Below, one piece after another: positions 17,845 through 29,100 of a stretch of DNA of 64,000 bases. The translations under genes and the position numbers were made by a program. The DNA is from Streptomyces sp. CB02058 (GTDB taxonomy: Bacteria > Actinomycetota > Actinomycetes > Streptomycetales > Streptomycetaceae): the NCBI RefSeq assembly GCF_001905505.1, contig NZ_LIPG01000010.1, positions 1 to 64,000 of the forward strand, read 5' to 3'. A model generated the notes under the pieces. The model searched no databases and was not told the origin of the DNA. It saw only the letters and a list, made by a program, of their open reading frames with translations. Numbering within the stretch: position 1 is the stretch's first letter; each line of letters opens with the position of its first letter.

Positions 17845-18792
17845 GTGAAACGCCCCAAGACCGATCACTTAGCCGTCGCCCTGGAACTGCGTGCCTCCGG
17901 CCTTGAGCCGGTAGATCACTATCCTGGCGTGACTTCGAAGCCCTTCGCCGTGCGCTGCACCCAACCAGGGTGTCAGGGCCACACGGAGCCCTTCCCCGTT
18001 TACCTGAGTGTCGTCCGAAAGCTAGCCACGAAAGGCCGGGTCGGATGCGTTCACTGCAACAAGAGGAACCGGGCGATTTGCCGCCGAGGGGACATGATCC
18101 GGCTCGGACACGTATTGCCCATTGTGGAAATTCCCGACGTCAAGACCGCGGTGCGGTCATGGTGCTTGCGGTGCTGGAAGATCTGCGAGCCTGGCCCCCG
18201 GCTGGACAACATCAGGAACGGCAAGCAAGGAGGCTGCGGCCACTGCGGAGGGAAGCGACGCCTCCCAGACAGCGTGGCCCGGGAACGCGCTCGAGCCTGG
18301 GGCTATGTTCCAGATCCGAACATTCCCTACACAAGCGACGCCAACAAGTGGCCCGGCCGGTGCCTCGCCAAGAATCATTACTGCGACCCCGTGCTGAACT
18401 CTCACAAGAGGCAGGGCCCCTGCGCTGCCTGCGCCGCGAACGGCTTCAAACCGCACCTCCCCGCTCTCCTGTACCTGGTCACGAAAGCTGAGCTCGTGGC
18501 GGCCAAGATCGGCATCTGCGAAGACAGTCCCAGGAACAGACGGCTCTATGAACATCGGCGCAACGGCTGGACCACGATCGAGACGATGCGTTTCGCCGTC
18601 GGTTCTGATGCCCGCAAGGTCGAGGACATCATCGTCCGATCCTGGCGCAGTCGGCTTTTGGCGCCCGTGCTCGACAACGGTTACGGGTACAACGGATACA
18701 CCGAGACGGTGTCGCTCCAGGAACTTCGCATCAGTGAGATCTGGTCCGAGGTCTGCGCCGCCACCGATCAAGTCATGGCTGGGGCCAAGTGA
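17845..18792 (+). CDS. GIY-YIG endonuclease with multiple zinc-ribbon repeats
   Basis: 315 aa, GTG start. Residues about 35-200 hold a series of CxxC-type knuckles (CTQPGC, CVHC, CLRC, CGHC, CAAC), each after an aromatic/basic spacer, as in zinc-ribbon DNA-binding tandem repeats. Residues about 205-290 form a GIY-YIG nuclease core: strand LLYLVTKAELVAAKIGI, the Arg/His helix RRLYEHRRNGW, the metal-binding Glu in KVEDIIVRSW, and an Asn near GYNGYTE. Such proteins probably nick or cut DNA at sites chosen by the zinc array. It ends 58 nt before the second 138-bp repeat and carries its own promoter space. Confidence 0.75.
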   Translation: MKRPKTDHLAVALELRASGLEPVDHYPGVTSKPFAVRCTQPGCQGHTEPFPVYLSVVRKLATKGRVGCVHCNKRNRAICRRGDMIRLGHVLPIVEIPDVKTAVRSWCLRCWKICEPGPRLDNIRNGKQGGCGHCGGKRRLPDSVARERARAWGYVPDPNIPYTSDANKWPGRCLAKNHYCDPVLNSHKRQGPCAACAANGFKPHLPALLYLVTKAELVAAKIGICEDSPRNRRLYEHRRNGWTTIETMRFAVGSDARKVEDIIVRSWRSRLLAPVLDNGYGYNGYTETVSLQELRISEIWSEVCAATDQVMAGAK

Positions 18793-19731
18793 CTGTCACT
18801 CGCTCCGAGCAGCTCGTCCAACTTGGAGGACAGGCGATTCATGGGGTCGGTGTCACCCGCCGACTTTCTGGCGGCCCCCGCCACGAGCACCGGGCCATCT
18901 ACTTCGTCACCGAGCAGTGAGGACCACGACCTGAGTGACGGCCTGAGCCCCGAGGCCAACACCTGCCCGCCCGAACTGCTGAACGCCATCGGAGACGTCC
19001 TCGCCACCGCGCACCGCCATCAGAACGGCGTTGCTTTCGAACCAGACGGCGACGGATGGCACCTCCACTACCTCATCGATGAATGGCCGACTGTTGAAAA
19101 GTGCGAGCTCGCTGTGGTCGATGATCTGCACGAATGCCGTGCGGCTGGAGCCCTGGTAGCGGGCACACAGCTTGCCGTCTGCCTGGATACCGGGCGCGAA
19201 GCTCGCGACGAGCCAGTCACCGCGGTGTCAGGGGGTGAGGGTGTGCTGCCGGCCGCCGGGCTCCATAACGAGCCGGCCCCCGCGGAGTACCGGTTTGGCC
19301 CCGTACTGTCGACCCGTCCGTAGGTGTGGCACAGGATCCGCTGCGGTGAGGTGTGGGCGCTGGGTCGCGCACGAAGCAAATGGTGCTCGATAAGCGCGTC
19401 CTGGGATGGAACAGGAGGAGTGCTGGCGAGACCAAGGCATCTGCATCCCAGCACCACCGGGACCTCGAGAGGCGCCCGTCTCATCAAAGCCGATTCATAT
19501 AGCACATGAAACTTCATCAAGGCAGGCGTAAACACCCACTCAAGGATGACCTGGTCATACTCGCCACGCTGGTCTGCTCGGCGGTGGCGCAGGTCGAAGC
19601 GGTTGGCGATCTCGAAGAGGGCGCCTTCGTCTTTCTCGAGCATCAGAAAGGAGAGCCGCAACATCAACAAGATCGGCTGGCCGAGGGGCGCGGTTTGGCT
19701 TGCACTTGTGCGTGGGCTGATTCCCGAAGCA
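18793..19731. other. Region of the second 138-bp repeat and gene fragments
   Basis: No clear intact gene. A plus-strand frame after the repeat (LLNAIGDVLATAHRHQNGVA, then HLHYLIDEWPTVEKCELAV) and a minus-strand frame near 19440-19670 (KDEGALFEIANRFDLRHRRA) both look partly protein-like but lack starts or complete ends. They may be decayed genes. Confidence 0.35.
18851..18988 (+). repeat. 138-bp exact direct repeat, copy 2
   Basis: Identical to 13097-13234. Here the open frame that ends inside it is not continued upstream, as expected if this copy is the duplicated arm of an integration or duplication event. Confidence 0.85.
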
Positions 19732-19765
19732 GGGTCCTTCCTCCTCAGCGGAGGAGGAAGGACCC
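19732..19765 (-). terminator. Hairpin terminator, 15-bp arms
   Basis: GGGTCCTTCCTCCTC, a 4-nt loop, and the exact complement, 24 nt beyond the stop of the minus-strand FG-GAP gene. Confidence 0.75.
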
Positions 19766-19788
19766 CATGGTGTGCTATCCGCTTTGGT

Positions 19789-22700
19789 TCAGTTGATGGC
19801 TTGGAAGTCGAGCCATCCGCCGGTTCCTACGACGACGCCGCTGCCGGAGAGGTTGGGGTAGACGTAGAGCTTGCCGTCTTCGCCTGTGGCGAAGATGTCG
19901 GCTTTGTTGTCGGCGCCCGCATCGGGGAAGGCGGTGAGCAAGGGTCGGTAGGTGCGCGTCCAGCCGGAGCCGATGACGGTGGAGGTGGTGCCGCTGCCCA
20001 GGCCCTCGCCGGCGGGGCCGGTGCCTTCGTAGAGCCGAAGTTCTCCGCTCGTCTTATGGCGGGCCAGGAGGTCGACGTGATTGTTGCCGGTGCGGTCGCC
20101 TGGGGCCAACAGGTCGTAGTTGGACCAGGAGCCGTTGCCGACGAGGACCGGGGCCTGGGTTGCGTCGAGGTAGAAGGACTCCGAGCCGTAGTAGAGCCAG
20201 AGGAGGTTGCCTTCCTTGACGAGGAGATCGGGGTAGCCAGCCACGTCGATGGTGCCGTCGTTGTCGACGTCGAGAGGGCCGTCGACGTCGCCGATGGCGA
20301 GGATCTGGTCGGCGTTTGCCCAGTGGTTGTTGGCGTCGTCGGAAACGGCGAGTTCCTGTCGCTCGTAGAGGCAGGAGCGGGAGTGGCCATCGGCTTGTTC
20401 GTCGCGTTCGGTGCATGCCCAGCCGACCCCGTTGTTCGGGTAGAGCTGGAGGGTCTTGCCGCCGTCCCCGGGGATGGCGGCTACGAGGTCTTCGAGTCCG
20501 TCGCCGGTCCAGTCACCGCGGTGGGTGATGCTTGCCTGATCGAAGTCGCTGATGCTCGCGGTGGTGCCGGTTCCGACGTATCCGTTTCCCTGGCCCGCGT
20601 AGAGCCACAGCTCCCCGTCGGTGCGGACGCCGTAGAAGTCGGCGTGGTCGTCGCCGTTGAGGTCGCCGGCTTTGTCAGGGATGGCCAGACCGTTGGCGTA
20701 GAAGAGGTAGGAAGCTCGGTCGGAGCGGTTCTGTGCGGCGTCGAGGCTGCGCACGTAGAGCCGTTGTGATCCGGCGGCGGGCGGAGTCAGGGTGATCTTG
20801 GCGTCGACTTTTCCGTCGCCGTCGAGGTCTGTGCTGGGCAGGACGTTTCGGACGGTGGGGTCGTAGTCGGTCCAGTACTCGTAGGATTTGACGTCGCTGA
20901 CGTTGCCGTTGCCGAGGATGAACGTTCCGGGGGTCCTGGCCTCACCGGTGACGGCCGGCCAGCCGTCGGTGCCGTCGGGAAAGTCCTGAGAGCTGATGGT
21001 CGGCGGGGTGCTGGGCCGCGTGGGGTCGAAGTCGAACCGGCAGGTGCCCGTGCTGGGGTTCCATGCGGAACTGGTGCTTGAGTCGAGGGTCTGGACCTTC
21101 CAGCCGAAGTTGCCCTTGGCTGCTGTCAGGTACTGCTGGAGGGTGGCTTTGGGCACCTTGACCTTGGCGACGGTGCCGGATGTGGCGGAGACGATCTGGT
21201 TGAAGATCTCACTGCCGCCGGAGAGGTCGTTGGTACCCCAGAGCCGGAACTGCGCGCGGACCGTTCCGCCGTCCGGGTCGGAGACCTTGGCGGTCAGCGT
21301 GACATCGGTGTTCCCGATCGTGGTGTAGGGCGCGACCGTGTCGCAGCCGCCTGAACTGGGGATGGTGTCGAGGCTGCTGGGCACGTTGGGGGTGGTGTTG
21401 TACTCGGTGGACAGGACGGCGGATTTAGCGTCGAACTTCTTCCACGAGTATTCGTCGCTCTCGTTGGTGGCCCGTATGCCGAGTGTGAGGTTCGGCCACT
21501 TCGAGCTGGCTGCTGTCTTGGCTCCGGATGTGACGTCGAAGGCAAGATTTCCGGCAGGGCAGTTCGCTCCCCACCCTCTGGAGTCGTCGACGGTGGAGAG
21601 TTTCTGCTTCCAGAATGCGTCCGTGTTGGTGTTGGTCCAGTTACTGGATGCAGAAATCGATCCTGTCAGCCACGTCTCCACCTTCCGGTTGTCGCATGAC
21701 CACGACCAGGTGTTCTTGATCCGGAATGTTGAAGCCGTAATCTGCTTTTTTGTGTTCCAGAGGTTGTTGGTGTCCATGCGGAAGATTGAGCGACCGAGGC
21801 CGTTGGTCTCGTTTTCGTATCCCGCTCGGGCAACGGAGGTGGTCTTCCCGTCCCAGCCAGCCCCGTTGTAGTAGCCGGAACCCGGTGTCTTCTTGTAGGC
21901 GATGGTCCAGGCTTCACGCGCGCCGCTGACGGCGGGGTCGATGTACACCGGGTACGTCGTGTTCTCGCCGGTGAGGAGGGTCTGATCCGGGGTGAGGAGC
22001 ATCTGGTCTGAGGAGACGTCTATCGGTATGACGGCTTCCTGCGCTCCGTGCCCGGGCTCGAACTCGCCTGCGGGAGGGGCTCCTTGTCCGGGTGTGATGC
22101 TGGAGCGGGCTGCCTCCTGGGGTTCGGATGCGCTGGTGCTGTCCCACATGCGGGGCGCGGGTGCGACAAAGACCTGCTGTCCGGCTGGGTCGATGGCGGA
22201 GAGGTTGCCGTGTTCGTCGGCGGTGATGTCGAGACCGTCCGCTCCTAGGTCGAAGGCAACAGTCTTCAGCTCGGGCTGGGCGGCGGCCAGGGCGGACTTG
22301 ACGACCAGGAGCTGGCTGAATCCGTCGTTGTCGGCTCGTAGCTTCAGGTCGACTCCGGGCAACACCTCGGGGTAGGTGACCGTATCGTCCTCGAGCACGG
22401 GCTTTGGCAGAGGAGACGGCCACTTCAGGGACATGGTGCGGCCATCACGGACAACTTCGGCCACCGGTTCCGTTCCACCGTTGGAGAAAGTCACACCGAC
22501 AGAGGTTGCGGTTGTACCGAGCCGACCGTCCCCGGTGGCCTTGAGTCTGGTGTCGATATCTACCAGCTTGTTGTTCTGACGCGTCCACTGCGCTGTCGCG
22601 TAGGCCTCTTGGGTGAAACTCCCCGACGGGTTGGCAAATACCCGGGACGTCTCGCTCCGCTGCTCTAGCACTTCGACGGGCTGTCCCAATTCCTTGGCTT

Positions 22701-22896
22701 CCCGGAACGCGTCTTCCTCGGCGCTCAACTGCCGGCCCGAAGCCCCCGCCCCTTCGCTGGCCGGAGCCTCCTCTGGCGCCGCGGTAGCCGGCACCACGAT
22801 CCCAGGCGCGCCGAGCACACAGGTGGCCATGAGCGCTACCACAGCAAGCCGGATACGAGACGTGTCGTTTTTGGCTATATGTCTAGTTAGTGCCAT
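19789..22896 (-). CDS. Secreted DNRLRE/FG-GAP (VCBS) repeat protein
   Basis: 1035-aa exported protein. The N-terminus has a basic start and a hydrophobic segment LAVVALMATCVLGAPGIVV ending PATAAPEE, a Sec signal. Residues about 80-260 resemble the N-terminal region of large Streptomyces wall proteins. About 300-500 is a DNRLRE-like beta domain (IFRMDTNNLWNTKKQITAST). About 720-1030 holds FG-GAP/VCBS propeller repeats with Ca-type loops (DLNGDDHADFYGV, DWTGDGLEDLVAA, DRTGNNHVDLLAR). There is no sortase motif or C-terminal TM. It is divergent from the RHS toxin gene across 278 nt; such pairs recur in Streptomyces, so it may act with the toxin at the cell surface. Confidence 0.85.
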   Translation of the reverse strand: MALTRHIAKNDTSRIRLAVVALMATCVLGAPGIVVPATAAPEEAPASEGAGASGRQLSAEEDAFREAKELGQPVEVLEQRSETSRVFANPSGSFTQEAYATAQWTRQNNKLVDIDTRLKATGDGRLGTTATSVGVTFSNGGTEPVAEVVRDGRTMSLKWPSPLPKPVLEDDTVTYPEVLPGVDLKLRADNDGFSQLLVVKSALAAAQPELKTVAFDLGADGLDITADEHGNLSAIDPAGQQVFVAPAPRMWDSTSASEPQEAARSSITPGQGAPPAGEFEPGHGAQEAVIPIDVSSDQMLLTPDQTLLTGENTTYPVYIDPAVSGAREAWTIAYKKTPGSGYYNGAGWDGKTTSVARAGYENETNGLGRSIFRMDTNNLWNTKKQITASTFRIKNTWSWSCDNRKVETWLTGSISASSNWTNTNTDAFWKQKLSTVDDSRGWGANCPAGNLAFDVTSGAKTAASSKWPNLTLGIRATNESDEYSWKKFDAKSAVLSTEYNTTPNVPSSLDTIPSSGGCDTVAPYTTIGNTDVTLTAKVSDPDGGTVRAQFRLWGTNDLSGGSEIFNQIVSATSGTVAKVKVPKATLQQYLTAAKGNFGWKVQTLDSSTSSAWNPSTGTCRFDFDPTRPSTPPTISSQDFPDGTDGWPAVTGEARTPGTFILGNGNVSDVKSYEYWTDYDPTVRNVLPSTDLDGDGKVDAKITLTPPAAGSQRLYVRSLDAAQNRSDRASYLFYANGLAIPDKAGDLNGDDHADFYGVRTDGELWLYAGQGNGYVGTGTTASISDFDQASITHRGDWTGDGLEDLVAAIPGDGGKTLQLYPNNGVGWACTERDEQADGHSRSCLYERQELAVSDDANNHWANADQILAIGDVDGPLDVDNDGTIDVAGYPDLLVKEGNLLWLYYGSESFYLDATQAPVLVGNGSWSNYDLLAPGDRTGNNHVDLLARHKTSGELRLYEGTGPAGEGLGSGTTSTVIGSGWTRTYRPLLTAFPDAGADNKADIFATGEDGKLYVYPNLSGSGVVVGTGGWLDFQAIN

Positions 22897-23174
22897 TTTG
22901 TCAATTCCCCTCCCTGGTGTGAACGAGTCGCACCTTAGAACGTGAAGGAACTGTGGCGAGTGCGGGTGTGATGTGCCCTGCTATTGATTGGCCTGGATCT
23001 GAGGTGGCGCTCCCGGCATTTGCTTGCATATGCCAATCAAATATCTAGCCAGTGCACGATGTCTTGGCTTGAAGTAGCTCTGACGTCGCCGTCTTTCTGT
23101 GTTGCAGGTGTAAGAGCCCTGCTAACTTCCGTGACCAACTGTGATCTTTGGTCAATGGGTGGGGAGTCTTACGG
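22897..23174. promoter_or_regulatory. Divergent promoter region, FG-GAP gene / RHS toxin
   Basis: 278 nt between two divergent secreted-protein genes. It is relatively AT-rich around 23020-23060. GGGGAG at 23161-23166 is the ribosome-binding site for the RHS start at 23175. No operator repeat was found by eye. Confidence 0.5.
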
Positions 23175-26100
23175 ATGTCGTGGGGTGGGGGCGTCGGTGT
23201 CGGACGCGTGAAGAGACGGGTGCGGCTGATAGCTGTTGCCCTGACCGCGTTCCTGTTTGTGGGGCTGCTGAGCGGACCCGTCGCGGCAGCTGCCGAGCTC
23301 AGCCTGCGGAAGCTGGCGAAGCCGGACCCCGTACCGACCGCGAAGGTCGAAAAGCGGGAGGCGGGGAAGCCTGACCAGGCCGGCCGCCACCCGTGGGCGA
23401 AGCCGAAGGTCACCTGGCCCAAAGCAGACACCGCATCCTCCGCGCTCCCTGAGGCCGGCAACCCGGTCAAGGCAGGATCCCTCCCAGTCCAGCTGAAACG
23501 GTCCCCAGGAAAATCGGCCAAGGCGACGAAGGCGAAGTCCTCCGGCCCTCAGAGCGTTCAAGTGCAGATCCTGGACCGGAAGACGACCGAGTCGCTCGGC
23601 GTCGAGGGCGTAGCACTGGCACTTCGTCCCGCCACGGGAACCAAGGGCACCGTAAACGTCAAGATCGACTACTCCGGCTTCCGCAACGCCTACGGCGGCG
23701 ACTGGGCCTCCCGCCTGACCTTGCGCGCCCTCCCCGCCTGCACGCTCACCGATCCCGGCAAGAAGGGCTGCACCGCCGGTGCAGCGCTGACGACCAAGAA
23801 CGACACCAAGGCTGGCTCCCTCACCGCCGAGGTTCCGCTGCCAGCCGCGGTATCCGCACCCGGAGCCTCCGCAGGTGCCGATCCCGTCGCACCAGCGGGC
23901 GCCTCGCACGAAGTTGCGGCCAACACAGTGCTCCTCGCCGCCACCGCACAGGATGCCGGACCGTCCGGCAACTTCGGAGCGACCTCGCTCGCCCCGTCCG
24001 CCTCCTGGGCGGCCGGCGGATCGAACGGATCCTTCTCCTGGACCTACCCGATCGGCACCCCTGACGTCGCTGGCAGTCTCACCCCCGACCTGCAGCTCGG
24101 CTACTCCTCCCAGGCCGTCGACGGACGTACCGCGGCGACGAACAACCAGGCCAACAGCATCGGTGACGGCTGGTCTATGGAACCCGGCTACATCGAACGC
24201 CAGTACATCTCATGCTCCGAGGACACGAAGAACAGCAACACCACAGCCAAGGTCGGTGACCTGTGCTGGAAGAAGGACAACGCCGTCATCAACCTCGGCG
24301 GCCAGTCCAACACCCTCATCAAGGACACCACCAGCGGTACATGGCACTTGGAGAGCGACGACGGCACAAAGATCGTCAAACTCACCAATACCGTCCTGGC
24401 CAACGGCGACGACAACGGCGAGTACTGGCGGGTAACGACCCCGGACGGCACCCGCTACTACTTCGGCTACAACCGACCCCAAGGCTGGGCGGCCGGCAAA
24501 GACGACACCAACTCCACCTGGACCGTGCCCGTCTACGGCAACCAGACCGATGAACCCTGCCACGCCACCGAGTTCAAGGACTCCTGGTGCCAGCAGGCGT
24601 GGCGTTGGAACCTCGACGCCGTCATCGACCCGCACGGTGACGCCATGACGTACTACTGGGACAAGGAAACCAACTACTACGGCCGCAACGTCAACCCGTC
24701 GACCGGCGCCTCCACCGCAACCCCCTACATCCGGGGCGGATCCCTCAAGCGCATCGAATACGGACTGCCCTCCAGCAACTTCTACGCCCAGCCCGCAGCC
24801 AAGGTCGACTTCACGACCGCCGAACGCTGCCTCAGCGACTGCACCACCTTCGACACCGCACACGCCAAAAACTGGCCCGACGTCCCCTTCGACCGCTACT
24901 GCGCCTCCGGCACCGAATGCAAGGACCGCTACTCGCCGTCCTTCTGGAGCCGCAAGCGCCTCACGAAGATCGACACCTCGGTCCTCGTCGGCACCGCGTA
25001 CAAGCCGGTCGACACCTGGGCCTTCACCCACCAGTTCCCTGCCACCGGCGACGGCAGCGCCCCAGCCCTATGGCTGGCCTCGATCACCCGCACCGGACAC
25101 GGCGGAACCGGCGACATCACCCTCCCCGCCGTCACCTTCAAGGGACTGACCCTTCCCAACCGGGTAGAAGGCGCCACCACCGGCGGTGACCCCGACCCGG
25201 TACCGCCTCTGTGGCGCTACCGCGTCTACGGCATCAACACCGAGACCGGCGGAACCATAGGCGTCACCTACTCCGCAGCCGACTGCAAAGCAGGTGACGT
25301 CCCCACCCCGACGTCCAACACCCGCCGCTGCTACCCCGTCAAGTGGTCCCCGCCCGACGCTCCCGCAGCGAACTACGAGCCGTACCTAGACTGGTTCCAC
25401 ACCTACGTTGTCACCCAGGTCCTGGAAACCGACAACACCGGCGGCGCGCCCGCCAAGGAGAGCAACTACACGTACCTGGACGGCATGGGTTGGGCCAAGT
25501 CCAAGGACGACGAGTTCACCGACGCCAAACATCTCACCTACGGCGACCGCAAGGGCTACGGCCGCGTCCAGGTCCGCACGGGCACCACACCGGACCAGCC
25601 CACCCTCGAGGAGTACCGCTACTTCCGCGGAATCGACGGGGCAGCCGTCAAGGACCACGAAGGCGTAGCCGTCACCGACCGGGAAGCCTTCGCCGGCATG
25701 ACCCGTGAACTGGCCGTGTACAACGGCGACGGCGGCAAGCTCGAAAGCACCACCAGCTACGAGCCGTGGCGCTCGGCTGCCACGGCTACCGAAACCCGCA
25801 CCGAAGAACTGCCCACACGCTACGCCTACGCCACCGGCAGCAAGAGCGAGCAGACGCGCACCGCTGTCGGCTCCGGCTGGCGCACCATCCGCACCGAGCG
25901 GACCCACGACGAATTCGGGCAGGTCCTGACCGAGTCCTTCCTCGGTGATACGGCGGAGACCGGCGACGAGGAATGCACCACCACCACTTACGCCCGCAAC
26001 ACAGCGAGCAACATCCTCGACCTGGTATCAGAAACTCGGACAGTCGCCAAGGCCTGCGGCACCACGCCCAGTCTGCCGGCCGACCTCATATCGACCGCTC

Positions 26101-29100
26101 GGCACTTCTACGACGGCGCCACCAGCCTCACCACGGCCCCAGTCAAGGGTGACGAGACGCGCCTGGACGAACAGGACGCCGAGGGCACCGGCTACCTCAC
26201 CATCGCCACGCGCACCTACGACACCCACGGCCGGGTGACGGCCTCCACGGACGCGGCGAAGAACACCACCACCACCGCCTACACCCCTGCCACCTTCCAG
26301 GCCCCCATCACCACCACGGTGACCAATGCCCTCAAGCACGTCTCCACCACCACGCACGATCCGGTCCGCGGCGTCGTCACAGCCGCCGTCGACGCGAACG
26401 GCAAGCGAACCGACGCCGTCCACGACGGTCTCGGACGCGTCCTGAAGGTATGGCAGCCAGGGTGGGCCAAGGCCGACCACGCCGACAAGCCGTCCGCCGA
26501 GTACGCCTACACGATCTCCCGCACCGCCGCGAACGCGGTAGAAACCAGGACGCTGAAGCAGAACGGCGACTACCGCACTGCCTACACCCTCTACGACGGA
26601 CTGCTGCGCGAGCGCCAGACACAGGCACCTGCCACCGGTACCACGAACCGCATCATGACGGAGACTCACTACGACACCAGGGGCTGGGCCTCGCAGGCCT
26701 ACTCCGCCTACTACGCGACCGGGGAACCGTCGGCGAAGCTGGAATCTGCCGCCGTCAACACGATCCCCGCCGCGACACAGAACCTCTACGACGGGATGGG
26801 GCGGATCACTGATGCCCTCTCCCTCACCTTCGGCGACGAGAAATGGCGCACCAAGACGCTCTACGAGGGTGACCGCACCACGATCATCCCGCCCAAGGGC
26901 GGCACCGCAACCACAACCGTCACCGACGCGCGTGGACGTACATCAGAGCTGCTCGAGTACACCGACGCCGCACGGACGGCATCGCAGAAGACGACCTACA
27001 CGTACGGCAAGTACGACGAGCCCACCGCGGTCACCGACCCCAGCGGCAACACCTGGACCTACACCTTCAACAACCGCGGCCAGAAGACAAGGTCCGATGA
27101 CCCGGACCAGGGCACCGTCACGACCACCTACGACGTCCTCGGCCGCCCGGTCACCGAGACCGACGACCGTGACATCACCCTGACCACGGTCTACGACGCA
27201 CTCGGCCGCAAGACCGACACCAAGCAAGGCGACACGGTCCTTGCCAAGTGGACGTACGACACCCTCGCCAAGGGCCAGCTCACCAGCAGCACCCGTTACG
27301 TCGACGGCGCCGCCTACACCACAGCCACCGACGCCATCAACGACCGCTATCAGCCCACCTCCACCACCAGCACCGTCCCCTCACAGGCGGGCGGCCTGGC
27401 AGGCACCTACACCTGGACATACGATTACAACGAGGAAACCGGGGCCCGGCTCTGGACCCGCAATCCGGCCGTGGGCAACGTCCCCGCTGAGCTCGTCGCC
27501 ACGAACTACAACAGTGACGACCAGCCCTACCGCACCAGCGGCCAACTCGGGGCCCTCGTCGGCAACACCCAGTACGACGTCTTCTCCCGACCCGACCGGA
27601 TCGAATTCGGGGCGACGCTCGGCAAGAAGGCATACCGCAGCCAGGTCTACGACGAACACACCGGCCAGGTGATCCAACAGACCACGGACCGCGACCTCGC
27701 ACCCAAACGCGTCGATGACACCCAATACACCTACGACCCGGCAGGCAACCTCACCGGCCAGAAGACCACCAGCGGCCAGGACGAACAGCAGTCCGTCGAC
27801 ACTCAGTGCTTCACCAACGACCCCCTGGGCCGCCTCACCGAAGCCTGGACCGCCAAAACAGACTGCACCACCGCACCCACCGCCTCCACCGTCGGCGGCC
27901 CAGACGCCTACTGGCACACCTACGGCTACGACAAGACCGGCAACCGCACCACCCAGACCGAACACGCCACCACCACCGGCAGCACCGACGCCACCACCAC
28001 CTACACCCACCCCACCCCCGGAGCCAGCCTGCCCCACGCTGTGCAACAGGCCACCATTGCCGGCGGCCCCGACAACGGCCGCACCAGCACCTTCAAGTAC
28101 GACCAGGCCGGCAACACCATCAAGCGCACCATCGGAACCACCACCCAGGACCTGACCTGGGACTCCGAGGGGCACCTCGCCAGCCTCACCCAAGCCGGCA
28201 AGACAACCAGCTACACCTACGACGCCGATGGCAACCGCATCATCGCCAAAAACGCCGACGGCTCCAGCACCCTCACCCTCCCCAACGGCGACGAACTCAC
28301 CCTCGCCGCGAACGGCACCAAAGCCGGCACCCGCTACTACACCCACAACGGCGAAACCATCGCCGTCCGCACCGGCGGCACCATCTCCTACCTCATCAGC
28401 GACCACCAGGGCACCGCGATGACCGCCATCACCGCCGGCACCCTCGCCCTGACCCGCCGAAAGCAACTCCCCTTCGGACAACTCCGAACCGAACAATCCA
28501 CCACTTTCGGCACCCGCGGATACGTCGGCGGAACCAACGACACCACCGGCCTCACCCACCTCGGCGCCCGCGAATACGACCCCGCCCTCGGCAGGTTCCT
28601 GAGCGTTGACCCCATCATCGACATCAGCCAACCCGCCCAGATGAACGCCTACAGCTACGCCCACAACAACCCCCTCACGCTGTCCGACCCCGACGGCCTC
28701 TGCCCTGCAGACCTCTGCGGCAACGGATACCCCATCGGGGGCACCGGCACCAGCAAGAGCAATCCCACCCGATACGTTAAGAACGCGTCCACAGGGACTC
28801 GGTTCGAACTCGGTTCGTACATCAGCCGGAGCGGGAAGTCCGTTGTCACTTTTCCGAACAGAGCGACCAGGGCGCAGGCTCAGGCACAGCGAAGAGCGCA
28901 GGACGCAATAGATGCCGCCCGCAAGGCGCGACAGCGGCAGGAAGCTCGGGCGCGAGCGATCCTAAGTGTCATTGATGCGGAAAACGCAGAAATGAACGAG
29001 GGTATATATGCCAAGGCTAAACGAGGCGACTGGAAGGGAGCGCTCAAGCTGCTGGTGACCGGCCCAGAGTGCCACCAGCCCTCAACTCCGTACATTTGCG

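Noticed and set aside
19068..19670. Minus-strand frame with LFEIANRFDLRHRRADQRG
   Set aside because: Partly protein-like, but the C-terminal half is low-complexity and no clear start or family was seen. Kept as a possible remnant only.
19546..20769. Plus-strand open frame over the FG-GAP gene
   Set aside because: Antisense of Asp/Gly-rich repeats. The minus frame has the signal peptide and Ca-loop repeats.
23148..23174. Upstream TTG start for the RHS toxin
   Set aside because: It has no ribosome-binding site, while ATG 23175 has GGGGAG at the right distance and gives a normal signal peptide.
27381..28664. 427-codon minus-strand open frame inside the RHS gene
   Set aside because: Gly/Val/Ala-rich antisense shadow of the repeat region. 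The RHS frame with its core motif is certain.
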